Shown here in pieces: positions 1 through 10,592 of a stretch of DNA of 64,000 nucleotides (position 1 is its first letter; each line of letters starts with the position of its first letter). The notes under the pieces are model-generated. The model was given only the letters and a program-made list of their open reading frames with translations. It did no database searches and was not told where the DNA came from. Made by a program: the position numbers and the translations under genes. The DNA comes from Paraescarpia echinospica (Eukaryota > Annelida > Polychaeta > Sabellida > Siboglinidae). Where the stretch lies: the NCBI GenBank assembly GCA_020002185.1, contig CM034534.1, positions 64,036,902 through 64,100,901 of the forward strand. The letters run 5' to 3'.

Positions 1-405
1 CTACGGATGATACATCACACGAGAGTACGAAAGAGACGAGACTACGGACGAGATACGCCACGAGAATACGGATGGCACATCACACGAGAGTACGGACGAG
101 ACAAGAGACGAGACTACGGATGACACATCACATGAGAGTACGGACGAGACAAGAGATATGCCACGAGACTACGGATGACACATCACATGAGACTACGGAT
201 GATACATCACACGAGAGTACGGACGAGACAAGATATATGCCACGAGACTACGGACGAGATACGCCACGAGACTACGGATGACACATCACACGAGAGTACG
301 GACGAGACAAGAGACGAGACTACGGATGACACATCACATGAGAGTACGGACGAGACAAGAGAGGAGACTATGAACGAGATACGCCACGAGACTACGAATG
401 ACACA
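1..405 (+). repeat. Degenerate tandem array, outer left arm
   Basis: Repeats of roughly 20-50 bp built from the submotifs GAGACTACGGATGACACATC and GAGAGTACGGACGAGAC. The inverted counterpart is 3130-3835. The short open frames here (Thr/Arg/His-rich on one strand, Ser/Val-rich on the other) are low-complexity by-products of the repeat. Confidence 0.85.
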
Positions 406-510
406 GATATGACAGTCACTTATGTCTGTGTATTGTTCAGTAGAGATGACAGCCAGTTATGTATGTATAGTTCAGTGTGAGTGACGTCGTGATATACGGA
501 ACTAGTACCC

Positions 511-850
511 TGCACGAATTGAACTCAGACCAACTAGTTGCGCAAACGAAACACTATGCTTTCACCAACACGCTGCACAAATTGAACTCAGACCAACTAG
601 TTGCGCAAACGAAACACTAAGCTCTGACCAACACGCTGCACGAATTGAACTCAGACCAACTAGTTAGACAAACGAAACCAACTAGTTGTGGAAAGGAAAC
701 ACTATGCTTTGACCAACACGCGGCACGAATTGAACTCAGACCAACTAGTTGTACAAACGAAACACTATGCTTTGACCAACACGTGGCACGAATTGAACTC
801 AGACCAACTAGTTGTACAAACGAAACACTATGCTTTGACCAATACGCAGG
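511..850 (+). repeat. 63-bp minisatellite, left arm
   Basis: About five copies of a 63-bp unit containing CCAACTAGTTG and GAAACACTATGC; successive GAACTCAGAC starts lie at 521 and 584. One copy has a short internal insertion near 660-690. The inverted counterpart is at about 2690-3030, with the matching insertion near 2850-2885, so the internal irregularity predates or was copied with the arm duplication. Confidence 0.85.
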
Positions 851-1054
851 CAAATTCACGCAATTGACCAAGATATACAGGCAGTTTCAGGCAAATTCAG
901 GCAATCGACCAAGATACACAGGCAGTTTCAGGCAGTTTCAGGCAAATTCAGGCAATCGACCACGTCAAATTCCCTCAAAAGGGAGCAAATAGACGTGTTA
1001 TCGCGTGAGATCCCTCAAAAAGATGGAATTCCATCTGGAATTCCATCAGAATAG

Positions 1055-1300
1055 ACGTGTTATCACGTCAAATCCATCCACTTTCAGGCAATTCGATGTG
1101 TTATCGTGTCAAAACCCTCCACATTCAAGCAATTCGACGTGTTATCGCGTCAAACCCCTTCACATTCAGGCAATTGGACGTGTTATCGCGTCAAACCCCT
1201 CCACATTCAGGCAATTCGACGTGTTATCGCGTCAAACCCCTCCACATTCAGGCAATTCGACGTGTTATTGCGTGTCATCTCACTCCTTTCAGGCAATTCG
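1055..1300 (+). repeat. 41-bp minisatellite, inner left arm
   Basis: About six copies of a 41-bp unit with core GACGTGTTATCGCGTCAAAC followed by CATTCAGGCAATT; starts at 1211 and 1252. The inverted array is at about 2200-2430. It is unrelated in sequence to the 41-bp array at 35-40 kb. Confidence 0.85.
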
Positions 1301-1310
1301 ACGTGTTGTT

Positions 1311-1377
1311 GGGGTTAACCTCGCGAAAATTTAAACAATCACCGTGTGGTTGTATAAATTTTCGTAAGGTTAACCCC
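1311..1377. repeat. 23-bp stem-loop at left arm/loop junction
   Basis: Two 23-bp arms (1311-1333 and 1355-1377, beginning GGGGTTAACC and ending GGTTAACCCC) are inverted complements with two mismatches, separated by 21 bases. It sits exactly where the left arm ends. Confidence 0.8.
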
Positions 1378-1457
1378 AACTTTTTTTCTCTAGCTAACCT
1401 AATTAGATATTTTTACCCGCTAGATGGCCCCATCATGTGACGTAGTACTCCGATTAT

Positions 1458-1565
1458 CCAATAGGTGGCGTTACGTCGGAAGTGACGTCGTACCGGAAGT
1501 TACTTGACTGTCATGACAGCCTCTACTAGGGATGCCACGTCGGAAGTGACGTCGCACCGGAAGTT
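1458..1565 (+). promoter_or_regulatory. Promoter-like cluster: CCAAT, CRE and ETS-type motifs
   Basis: CCAAT at 1458-1462, then TGACGTCG followed a few bases later by CCGGAAGT at 1483-1500 and again at 1547-1564; a diverged third occurrence is near 1848-1864. ACATGGCGG-type (YY1-like) words occur near 1590 and 1875. These resemble CRE/ETS/YY1 sites of animal housekeeping promoters. Their use as a promoter is inference; no transcript can be assigned. Confidence 0.35.
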
Positions 1566-1986
1566 ACTTGAATGCCATGGCGACCTGACATGGCGGACTC
1601 TATGCTTCCGGTATTCCCGGAAGTGCGTCAATGAGTAGAGATCTAACATGGTCGGTAGATGGCAATACTCTGACTAATTACATTGGTGTCCGTTGAGTGG
1701 CGTTGGGAACCATGATGGTCACCTCTTTGAATGAAGTCCTGTCAGGTGGTTGTCCTTACATGTTATTGACATAGTCGTTTTCGACCATAGCAGTTTTCAA
1801 ATTCGCTTGCTATGGCAGTCTCTACTAGGGATGCTACGTCGGAAGTGATGTCGCACCGGATGTTACTTGACTGACATGGCGGCCTCTGTGCTTCGGATAT
1901 TCCCGGAAGTGTGTCAACAAATAGAGATCTATCATGGCCGATAGATGGCAATACTCTGACTAATTACATTGGTGTCCGTCGAGTGG
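1521..1986 (+). repeat. Tandem duplication in palindrome loop
   Basis: The segment 1521-1700 is repeated at 1820-1986 (for example CTCTACTAGGGATG and TGACTAATTACATTGGTG in both), about 85-90% alike by eye, with a 120-bp spacer. This asymmetric loop contains no coding sequence that I recognise. Confidence 0.8.
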
Positions 1987-2199
1987 TGTCGGATGTCGCC
2001 TATCTCGTGAACGCGCACAGTTTTTGAGTTAAGGGAAGTCACGTGATGTACGTTCGGTCTGATTGATTATGTAAATGAGATGACGCCAAAAACTAGTGTA
2101 TATATGTAACTCCTACCAACACTAAAAATGTCTGAGTCGTAGTCTCGTGCGCTAAGTTTGGTAGAGATGTCACGCAGTAAACTGTCGATTTGTTTGAAA

Positions 2200-3835
2200 G
2201 CAGTGAGATGTCACGCGATAACTCGTCGAATTGCCTTAAAGCAGTGAGATGACACGTGATAACACGTCGAATTGCCTGAAAGGAGTGAGATGACACGCAA
2301 TAACACGTCGAATTGCCTGAATGTGGAGGGGTTTGACGCGATAACACGTCGAATTGCCTGAATGTGGAGGGGTTTGACGCGATAACACGTCGAATTGCCT
2401 GAATGTGGAGGGATTTGACGTGATAACACGTCTATTCTGATGGAATTCCATCTGGAATTCCATCAAATTTATGGAATCTCACGCAGTAACCCGTCTATTC
2501 TGATGGAATTCCATCTTTTTGAGGGATCTCACGCGATAACACGTCTATTTGCTCCCTTTTGAGGGAATTTGACGTGGTCGATTGCCTGAATTTGCCTGAA
2601 ACTGCCTGAAACTGCCTGTGTATCTTGGTCGAATGCCTGAATTTGCCTGAAACTGCCTGTATATCTTGATCAATTGCGTGAATTTGCCTGCGTATTGGTC
2701 AAAGCATAGTGTGTTTCGTTTGTACAACTAGTTGGTCTGAGTTCAATTCGTGCCACGTGTTGGCCAAAGCATAGTGTTTCGTTTGTACAACTAGTTGGTC
2801 TGAGTTCAATTCGTGCCGCGTGTTGGTCAAAGCATAGTGTTTCCTTTCCACAACTAGTTGGTTTCGTTTGTCTAACTAGTTGGTCTGAGTTAAATTCGTG
2901 CAGCGTGTTGGTCAAAGCATAGTGTTTCGTTTGCGCAACTAGTTGGTCTGAGTTCAATTTGTGCAGCGTGTTGGTCAAAGCATAGTGTTTCGTTTGCGCA
3001 ACTAGTTGGTCTGAGTTCAATTCGTGCAGGGTACTAGTTCCGTATATCACGACGTCACTCACACTGAACTATACATACATAACTGGCTGTCATCTCTACT
3101 GAACAATACACAGACATAAGTGACTGTCATATCTGTGTCATTCGTAGTCTCGTGGCGTATCTCGTTCATAGTCTCCTCTCTTGTCTCGTCCGTACTCTCA
3201 TGTGATGTGTCATCCGTAGTCTCGTCTCTTGTCTCGTCCGTACTCTCGTGTGATGTGTCATCCGTAGTCTCGTGGCGTATCTCGTCCGTAGTCTCGTGGC
3301 ATATATCTTGTCTCGTCCGTACTCTCGTGTGATGTATCATCCGTAGTCTCATGTGATGTGTCATCCTAGTCTCGTGGCATATCTCTTGTCTCGTCCGTAC
3401 TCTCATGTGATGTGTCATCCGTAGTCTCGTCTCTTGTCTCGTCCGTACTCTCGTGTGATGTGCCATCCGTATTCTCGTGGCGTATCTCGTCCGTAATCTC
3501 GTCTCTTTCGTACTCTCGTGTGATGTATCACCCGTAGTCTCGTGTGATGTGTCATCCGTAGTCTCATGTGATGTGCTATCCGTAGTCTCGTGGTATATAT
3601 CTTGTCTCGTCCGTACTCTCGTGTGATGTGTCATCCGTAGTCTCGTGTGATGTGTCATCCGTAGTCTCGTGGCATATCTCTTGTCTCGTCCGTACTCTCA
3701 TGTGATGTGTCATCCGTAGTTTCGTGGTATATCTCGGACATAATCTCGTCTCTTGTCTCGTCGGTACTCTCATGTGATGTGTCATCCGTAGTCTCGTCTC
3801 TTGTCTCGTCCATAGTCTCGTCTCTTGTTACTGAG
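2200..3835 (-). repeat. Right arm tandem arrays (41-bp, 63-bp and outer blocks)
   Basis: Reverse complement of the left arm blocks, in mirrored order: 41-bp units at 2200-2430, the short CAGGC block at 2570-2695, 63-bp units at 2695-3030 and the outer GTAGTCTCGT block at 3130-3835. The arm has extra 41-bp-type units at 2160-2270 that the left arm lacks, and extends about 300 bp beyond the base that pairs with window position 1. Confidence 0.85.
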
Positions 3836-3905
3836 CGTAGCAGTTTAATGATTACATACAGGGTACGCGCACTCACGCCCGCAGCAAACAGACAAGTCCA
3901 GAATG

Positions 3906-4134
3906 TATGTATCTATGTATATGTATGTCTCTATACCTGTCCCTATGATCACTGCCCTTGGTATCGTTGCTGTTGACAATACGGATAGTTTCTTTAGTTG
4001 TGAAGTGTAAGGCTATTAGTAAGGTTCCCAACATATGCTTTGCATTACACTATGAAAAAGACAGAAGATGAGGTTTGCACAGTTTATTACAACACAAACG
4101 TATTTACATGTCACGCTCCATAACTGCAAGAACC
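3906..4134 (+). repeat. Direct repeat flanking the arm, copy 1 (copy 2 at 5351-5581)
   Basis: About 229 bp, from ATGTATATGTATGTCTC through CATGTCACGC to CAAGAACC, recurs at 5351-5581 with only scattered differences. Each copy directly follows an arm-type tandem array in the same orientation, so arm plus flank were duplicated together. No coding potential seen. Confidence 0.85.
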
Positions 4135-4783
<649 letters not shown>

Positions 4784-5350
4784 TCTTGTCGCGTCCGTAC
4801 TCTCGTGTGATGTGTCATCCGTAGTCTCGTGTGATGTGTCATCCGTAGTCTCGTGACATATCTCGGTTATAGTCTCGTCTCTTGTCTCGTTCGTACTCTC
4901 GTGTGATGTGTCATCCGTAGTCTCGTGTGATGTGTCATCCGTAGTCTCGTGACATATCTCGGTTATAGTCTCGTCTCTTGTCTCGTCCGCACTCTCGTGT
5001 GATGTGTCATCCGTAGTCTCGTGTGATGTGTCATCCGAAGTCTCGTGTGATGTGTCATCCGTAGTCTCGTGCAATGTCTCGGACGTAGTCTCGTGCACTA
5101 AGTTTGGTAGAGATGTCACGCGATAACACGTCGAATTGCCTGAAAGTAAAGGGATTTGACGCGATAACACGTCGAATTGACTGAATTTGCCTGAATTTCC
5201 CTGAAACTGCCTGTGTATGTTGGTCGATTGCCTGAATTTGCCTGAAACAGCCTGAAACTATCTGTGTATATTGCCTGAAACTGCCTGAAACTACCTGTGT
5301 ATCTTGGTTGATTGCCTGAATTTTGTCTGAATTTGCCTGAAACTACCTGT
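4784..5350 (-). repeat. Partial third copy of the Foldback-like arm
   Basis: Same orientation as the right arm: outer GTAGTCTCGT block (4790-5095), then GCACTAAGTTTGGTAGAGATG (also at about 2151-2169), one or two 41-bp units, then the short CAGGC block. The 63-bp block is absent, so internal deletion or rearrangement has occurred. Confidence 0.8.
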
Positions 5351-5581
5351 GTATTTATGTATATGTATGTCTCTATACCTGTCCCTGTGATCACTGCCCT
5401 TGGTATCCTTGCTGTTGACAATACGGATAGTCTCTTTAGTTGTGAAGTGTAAGGCTATTAGTAAGGTTCCCAACATATGCTTTGCGTTACACTATGAAAA
5501 AGACACAAGATGAGGTTTGCACAGTTTATTCGTGAACAACACAAACCTATTTACATGTCACGCTTCATAACTACAAGAACC
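5351..5581 (+). repeat. Direct repeat flanking the arm, copy 2
   Basis: Second copy of the segment at 3906-4134, offset about 1,443 bp, directly after the third arm copy. Confidence 0.85.
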
Positions 5582-6575
5582 TGCGAAAGCTCAAAACAAT
5601 GGCTAACCAAAGCGCTACCTGTTTAAAACAACATGTGGGTTATATTCAAGTGCAAATGGACAAAACAATGGGTAACCAAATGGCTACCACTGACCAACTC
5701 ACATCACGCATACAATTACTATACGTAGCAATGTATAGTTTAACGATGTCATACAGGATGGACAAGCTCACCCACGCGACAAACAAACAAGGCCAGACAC
5801 CTCTCGAGTACGGGTTTTATAAAAGACACGAATTTAACGCGGTTCGCCGATAGTGCATCGCGCATAGCGTGTCGATTGTGTTTATTTATTTAAATAGATG
5901 AGACTTGAACAGGGAATACCCCTTCAAAACAGTTTACAAACAGGATATCCACTGTGACCGCTGGTAAGTACTAATTTCGTATGACAAATACCGGTTTCTC
6001 GTATGTTTTATCACGGGTCGAATATCGAGATGTTCTTCCAACACACAGTCACAGAGCAGCCATTACGAGTTCATACCAGTTCATACCGGTTAACAGGGTA
6101 ATTTTTCACTCGCTATAACGACAATGACCATAACGTCAAATGATGGGGTTATATTCAAGCACGAAAGCTCAAAACAATGGCTAACCAAAGCACTATCTGT
6201 TTAACTAAGTCAACCTCGCATACAAAATTACTGTGCGTAGCAGTTTAACGATAGCTCCTATGCTTTAACATGGTGAAAAATGCTTATCCTTTAACATGGG
6301 GTAAAAATTCACCTCGCGTACAAAATTACTGCGCGAAGCAGTTTGATGACGTCACTGACCATGATGTCACTGCATCATGACATCACATGATGGAATTACA
6401 TTCAAGTGCGAAAGCTCAAAATGTTGACTAACCAAAGCACTACCTGTTTGACCAACTCACCTCGTGCACAAAATCACGGCGCGTAGCAGTTTGATGACGT
6501 CATACAGGATGCGCGCGCTCACGCTCGTCACAAACAAACATGTCCAGACACGTCTCGAGTACGGGTTTGATAAAA
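5582..6575 (+). repeat. Recurring noncoding modules
   Basis: Three occurrences of an AAAGCTCAAAA...CTAACCAAAG module (about 5586, 6167 and 6411), several of a GCGTAGCAGTTT module (about 6236, 6336, 6482; related at 3836) and of CAGACACSTCTCGAGTACGG (about 5796 and 6546). Order varies, as in degenerate or rearranged copies of one element. The short frame at 5599-5853 lies on a module and is probably not a gene. Confidence 0.6.
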
Positions 6576-6900
6576 GACACCAAAGGTCTAATTCCAAAAT
6601 GGTCGCTCTGTTCGAAAAAACGAGGCTATAGGTTCTGATATAACATAGTCCTATATGTAATCTACATTTCGTATACATTACTTCAGATAAAACGGTCTCC
6701 GTTGAATTTGTAATCCTTTTATTGTAAATTACGCCTTATTTTAACACCACATTTTCGACATGTCATCGTCAAACAAATAAAGGCTCGGTCCTTGGCGAAG
6801 CCTCGGCCTCCGGGCTAAGCAATCTCGTGTGTGACATATTCAAATGATGTTCGGTATATTTTATTTTATTCAAAAAAAGTGGTCGCGTACCTCTACGATA
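6576..6900. other. Unannotated stretch
   Basis: AT-rich sequence with no recognisable coding sequence or clear repeat. Confidence 0.5.
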
Positions 6901-6904
6901 ATAG

Positions 6905-7210
6905 CTGCTATCCTTTAACATGGGGTAAAAATTCACTATGCTTTAACATGGTGAAAATGGCCTATCCTTTAACCCGGCCGTTCACTGGTGCAAAATCCGT
7001 ATCTCGAAAACCATTTTGTGACTACTTTCGTCATCGAGCACCAGTCAAAGACAACATTTGGGGAAACCCTATCTCTTAACATAGGGAAATTTCCTATCTT
7101 TAACCCGGCCGTTCACTGGGGGAAAACCCCTATCTCTTAACATGGTGAAATCCTTATCTCTTAACCCGGCCGTTCTACTGGAGGAAAATCCTTATCTCTT
7201 AACATGGGAT
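6905..7210 (+). repeat. Short imperfect repeats with CTTTAACATGG core
   Basis: Alternating CCTATCTCTTAACATGG and TTAACCCGGCCGTTCACTGG units, about 30-60 bp apart; single related units occur near 6265-6300. Degenerate tandem array, noncoding. Confidence 0.65.
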
Positions 7211-7485
7211 TTGCTCAAGTGAACGGAAAACCTCTACGCTGGACCACCTCTATTACTACTGAGGGTAGACAAAAAAGAACGAATAACCTAAGCAAAGAGG
7301 TTGGAATGCAATGCAGCGTAACAGTAGGATTATTGAAAAGCCGGATGAGATGGGCTGGCCACTTAGCAAGGATGGATGACGGGAAAACAAAGGCGGAACA
7401 ACATAAAGGACTCAGAAAAAGGCCACAGCTGAGATGGCCGGGAAGACTGCGTGAGGAGGGACATGAGAACATGAGGGGAGAGTGA
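7204..7485 (+). mobile_element. LINE reverse transcriptase C-terminal remnant
   Basis: The 93-codon open stretch contains RMRWAGHLARMDDGK followed by KRPQLRWPGR. The pattern R-x-RWxGHxARMDD followed by a basic/aromatic stretch is characteristic of the region after the reverse-transcriptase domain of many animal non-LTR retrotransposons. No catalytic RT motif is present, so this is a truncated remnant. It runs straight into the 69-bp minisatellite. Confidence 0.65.
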
Positions 7486-7523
7486 AAGATGGAGAGATGG
7501 ACAGAAAACTTTAGAAGGAAAAG

Positions 7524-7672
7524 ACACAGCGAGTAGTTCAGCTATGCTGTACCTGACCCTCACCCTTGTATACAACAGGGAACAAGGAGTAGACACAGCG
7601 AGTGGTTCAGCTATGCCGTACCTGACCCTCACCCCTGTATACAACAGGGAACACGGAGGAGACACAGCGGTC
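7524..7672 (+). repeat. 69-bp minisatellite, short block
   Basis: About two copies of the same 69-bp unit as at 8614-8960 (AGTGGTTCAGCTATGC, CCTGTATACAACAGGGAAC). The roughly 940 bp between the two blocks are unrelated, which looks like an insertion into one array. Confidence 0.85.
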
Positions 7673-7712
7673 TCACAGCGACAACGTCAGAAAGATTGAC
7701 CGAATGCGAGTC

Positions 7713-7925
7713 GTAGCGGCCGGCGGTAAACGTATACTGCCAGGCGTCGTCATTCGCGCGAACCCGTTCATCCGACTTCTCGATCGTTTGCGACAGGGCA
7801 AGACATCTCGATCGAATTCGTAGCGGCCGGCGGTAAGCGTCTACTGCCCGGTTTCGTCTTTCAGTTGAACGTATTCAACTGACTTCGCAATCGTTTGCGA
7901 CCGTGCGATCATTGAACGGACGCGA
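7713..7925 (+). repeat. 107-bp tandem duplication
   Basis: GTAGCGGCCGGCGGTAA begins at 7713 and 7820; the following bases, including TCGTTTGCGAC, also match with substitutions. Part of the sequence interrupting the 69-bp array. Confidence 0.7.
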
Positions 7926-8613
7926 CTCGAGAATTCGCGGCGTATGACGGCAATCGTCAAGTGCCCGACATCATCACTCGTGCGGCCGAGATACACCGTT
8001 CTAATTGTGTTCTGAGCTCGGCGTGTTGACTTCAACAAACGTTCGTATATATTCGAGATGGGACTAGCCTAGTGTAAATGTCTAATTTCTGATTGAACGT
8101 ATCTATTATTTGCTGTATTATGATTGGTAGTTATTTGTGTTTTGAAGTGAGGTATTTTTACCCTTGAAGTATTCACATGTATATGTATATATATATATAT
8201 ATATGTGTGTGTTGTAACAGATTACTGTAATGAGAGTCCGCGAGGACTAGCTTATACTGTGTATTTATATTATGGAAGTTATTCTTAGATAACACTTGGC
8301 GCCTAGTGTATGGTCGTGTAGCGGTATAATCCACCTTAGAAAGGAAGTGGAATTTGATAATCGAAACATTCAGTGTTATTGTTTATTATGTTCTATTAAG
8401 ATTTGGTTACGGGATTTCTTTATTCTGTTTATTTTGTTAATCGATATATTTACCCAAAAGGAATATATCTTGTAATAAAGTTTATTAGATTTTCCTCGTT
8501 CTTTGTTGCTTGTTCACGATAACCGTTCTTTCTCATATGCGTTGACCTTGATATATAAGAACCCTACTAGACTGAGCCATCTAGTGTACGGAGACCTCGC
8601 TAATCCGTGACAA
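7926..8613. other. Sequence interrupting the 69-bp array
   Basis: GC-richer start, then AT-rich with an (AT)n run at 8185-8206. A TGTAACAG...CGTGACA interval (8213-8611) with AATAAA near 8475 and a TATATAA near 8550 is faintly LTR-like, but the flanking 5-mers do not match, so I do not call it an LTR. Confidence 0.4.
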
Positions 8614-8965
8614 GGAGACACAGCGAGTGGTTCAGCTATGCCGTACCTGACCCTCACCCCTGTATACAACAGGGAACACGGAGGAGACACAGCGAGTGGT
8701 TCAGCTATGCCGTACATGACTCTCACCCCTGTATACAACAGGGAACAAGGAGGAGACACAGCGAGTGGTTCAGCTATGCCGTACCTGACCCTCACCCCTG
8801 TATACAACAGGGAACACGGAGGAGACACAGCGAGTGGTTCAGCTATGCTGTACCTGACCCTCACCCCTGTATACAACCGGGAACAAGGAGGAGACACAGC
8901 GAGTGGTTCAGTTATGCTGTACCTGACCCTCACCCCTGTATACAACAGGGAACAAGGAGGAGAGC
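8614..8965 (+). repeat. 69-bp minisatellite, main block
   Basis: Five copies of a 69-bp unit (starts at 8614 and 8683). Because 69 is divisible by three, frames stay open in both directions and give 23-residue protein repeats. Frame-independent openness and near-identical units argue for array homogenisation rather than coding. Confidence 0.9.
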
Positions 8966-9141
8966 AACAACAACATCCAGCAAGGTTAGATCTGAAAATA
9001 CACGATAATGTTCACGGTTGTCCCTATAGCGTCAATTATCCAAGCGCCGTGAGGTGGCAACACTCGCCCCTCCTTCCTGACAAAGTGACGCTGCCTGGCG
9101 AGAGTATGCTTCGTGTTTTAAGACTACTTTAGTGTCACTGC
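8966..9141. other. 5' flank of the Gypsy element
   Basis: Unique sequence. It ends in the target-site duplication ACTGC (9137-9141), repeated at 13560-13564. Confidence 0.6.
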
Positions 9142-9284
9142 TGTAATGTAGCCGTTTACTACGCGCAGATTTGTATTTTACTTTTGAATACATTGTGGAA
9201 CTTCCGCTTCTATCCTTTTCACACACGGCGTGTTCGGTGTTTATCAAACTCACAGTAAAACAACCCAAACGCAACAACATTACA
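9142..9284 (+). repeat. 5' LTR
   Basis: 143 bp, TGTAATGTAGCC to AACATTACA, repeated at 13417-13559 with four substitutions. No obvious TATA box; short LTRs are typical of the Mag lineage. Confidence 0.95.
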
Positions 9285-9285
9285 T

Positions 9286-9303
9286 TGGCGACGAGCATGA
9301 GTA
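9286..9303 (+). promoter_or_regulatory. Primer-binding site
   Basis: TGGCGACGAGCATGAGTA starts one base after the LTR. TGG pairs with the CCA end of a tRNA; the exact tRNA cannot be assigned by eye. Confidence 0.7.
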
Positions 9304-9319
9304 AGTGAGTTAAGATATC

Positions 9320-10093
9320 ATGGCTTCAAACGGTTTGCCGCATTTCGTCGAATTTGACGTGTATACGGACAGTGCCAATACGGGCGTCCGATGGAAGAAG
9401 TGGTTGTCTCGTTTCACAAACATGATGGTGGCGATGGACGTTAGTAGTCGCGCACGTCAGAGAGCACTGCTGCTACATTATGCTGGCGAGCAGGTGTACG
9501 AAATATTTGAAACGTTGCCAGATACAGGCGCGTCTGACGATTTTGACAAAGCTTGTGAAAAGCTCACTGCATATTTCTCGCCAAAGAAGAACATTGAGTA
9601 CGAAGTGTACCAATTCAGAAAAGAAAAACAAGAAATTGGTGAATCACTCGACACGTACCATACGCGTTTAAGACGTCTTGCTGCAACTTGCGAATTCACT
9701 GACACTGATCGTGAAATTAAGACACAGATTGTGCAGAATTGTACGTCGTCAAGACTACGACGCCGTGTGTTGCGTGATGCCACTATATCGCTCACTGAAA
9801 TGCTGGATGAAGGCAGAGCGATGGAGTTGTCTGAGAAACAAGCGTCAGGGATGGAAACATCAGGAGAAACGTCAAGAGAAGCAGAAGTTAACATCGTCAG
9901 CAAACGTTTCAAGAAAAAGGCAACTCGAAATAAGCGGTTCAATAACGCAACATCAATGAACACTGCGAGTAGACAGACATCAACAATATGTCGTTACTGT
10001 GGGGACAAATATCCGCATCCGCCGACTAAACAATGCGCTGCAAAAGGCAAAACGTGCAATTTTTGCCATAAGAATGGACATTTTGAGATCTAA
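9320..10093 (+). pseudogene. gag: Gypsy gag (capsid plus zinc knuckles), 3' end damaged
   Basis: A 257-codon frame from the first ATG after the primer-binding site. Residues 20-180 form the helical Gag/capsid-like region, with the pattern AYFSPKKN...YEVYQFRKEKQ...ESLDTYHTRLRRLA typical of Mag-type Gag. The C terminus has an atypical first Cys cluster (CRYCG...C) and a second knuckle CNFCHKNGH, which normally packages element RNA. The frame stops four codons after that His, before the last expected Cys; homologous reading resumes in another frame at about 10085. This looks like a small deletion rather than a programmed frameshift, because the knuckle itself is cut. Confidence 0.85.
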
Positions 10094-10592
10094 ATACGGT
10101 AATCGAATGCAAACTAACACTTTCACAAGCACCAACGCAGTCAGTCCAAAAAGTCTAGCAGCTGAATCTGACAATGATTATGTTTTTTCTACAATCAAAC
10201 AAACAAACGAGCACAACCCATTGCCCACATGCACAGTGCAGATTGAAGGAAATCCTATCAAAATGACTGTAGATTCCGGGGCGTCAGTTAATATAATTGA
10301 CAACAGCACATTCAAAATGATCAGACAATCCAGCAGTATGTTATTCAAACAGCCTACGACGAAAGTGTATCCATATGGCTCACAAACACCACTACCTGTG
10401 ATCGGCGTGCTTATCACGAAAATGAAGTTTCGCTCGACGGTCATCGACACAAACATTCATGTGGTGGAGGGCACGACAGGCAATCTGCTAGGCTGCCAAA
10501 CTGCACAGGACTTGGGAATCCTCCACATCGCTCAAAACGTCGCAACAAGACAGAACGTCACAACAAATGGCATTTCCAACCACAAATCGTAG
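10085..10592 (+). pseudogene. Gypsy protease segment
   Basis: The frame carries an aspartic-protease active site, TVDSGASVNII, at about 10264-10297, followed by a GNLLGCQTAQDLGI segment (about 10480-10518) matching the second conserved ILGxD/LG region of retropepsins. It is in a different frame from gag and from the RT segment downstream. The nominal ATG at 9999 overlaps gag and is probably not used; the segment would be expressed as part of a polyprotein. Linker content before the RT is short. Confidence 0.85.

Larger units (their letters stand above)
1..3840. repeat. Giant inverted repeat with tandem-repeat arms (Foldback-like)
   Basis: Bases 1-1300 reappear as the reverse complement at about 2272-3537. 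Position 1 pairs near 3537, the block at 481-510 pairs with about 3030-3060, and the block at 1020-1060 pairs with about 2430-2530. The right arm continues to about 3840, so the left arm is cut by the window edge. The arms consist of ordered tandem-repeat blocks: a degenerate GAGACTACGGA-type block outermost, then a 63-bp unit, a short CAGGCAGTTT-type block and a 41-bp unit innermost. The loop (about 1300-2270) is non-repetitive apart from one internal duplication. Long inverted arms made of subrepeats are the hallmark of Foldback elements; no transposase is visible here, so the class is inferred. Confidence 0.85.

Noticed and set aside
72..480. Thr/His/Arg-rich and Ser/Val-rich open frames
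   Set aside because: They lie entirely in the degenerate tandem array, occur on both strands and reappear in the mirrored arm.
8213..8611. Possible solo LTR (TGTAACAG to CGTGACA)
   Set aside because: No matching 5-bp target duplication and no second copy in the window; the LTR-like signals are common by chance in AT-rich DNA.
8607..9132. 23-residue repeat protein in the 69-bp array
   Set aside because: Both strands and two plus frames are open simultaneously because the period is a multiple of three; no start context or splice support.
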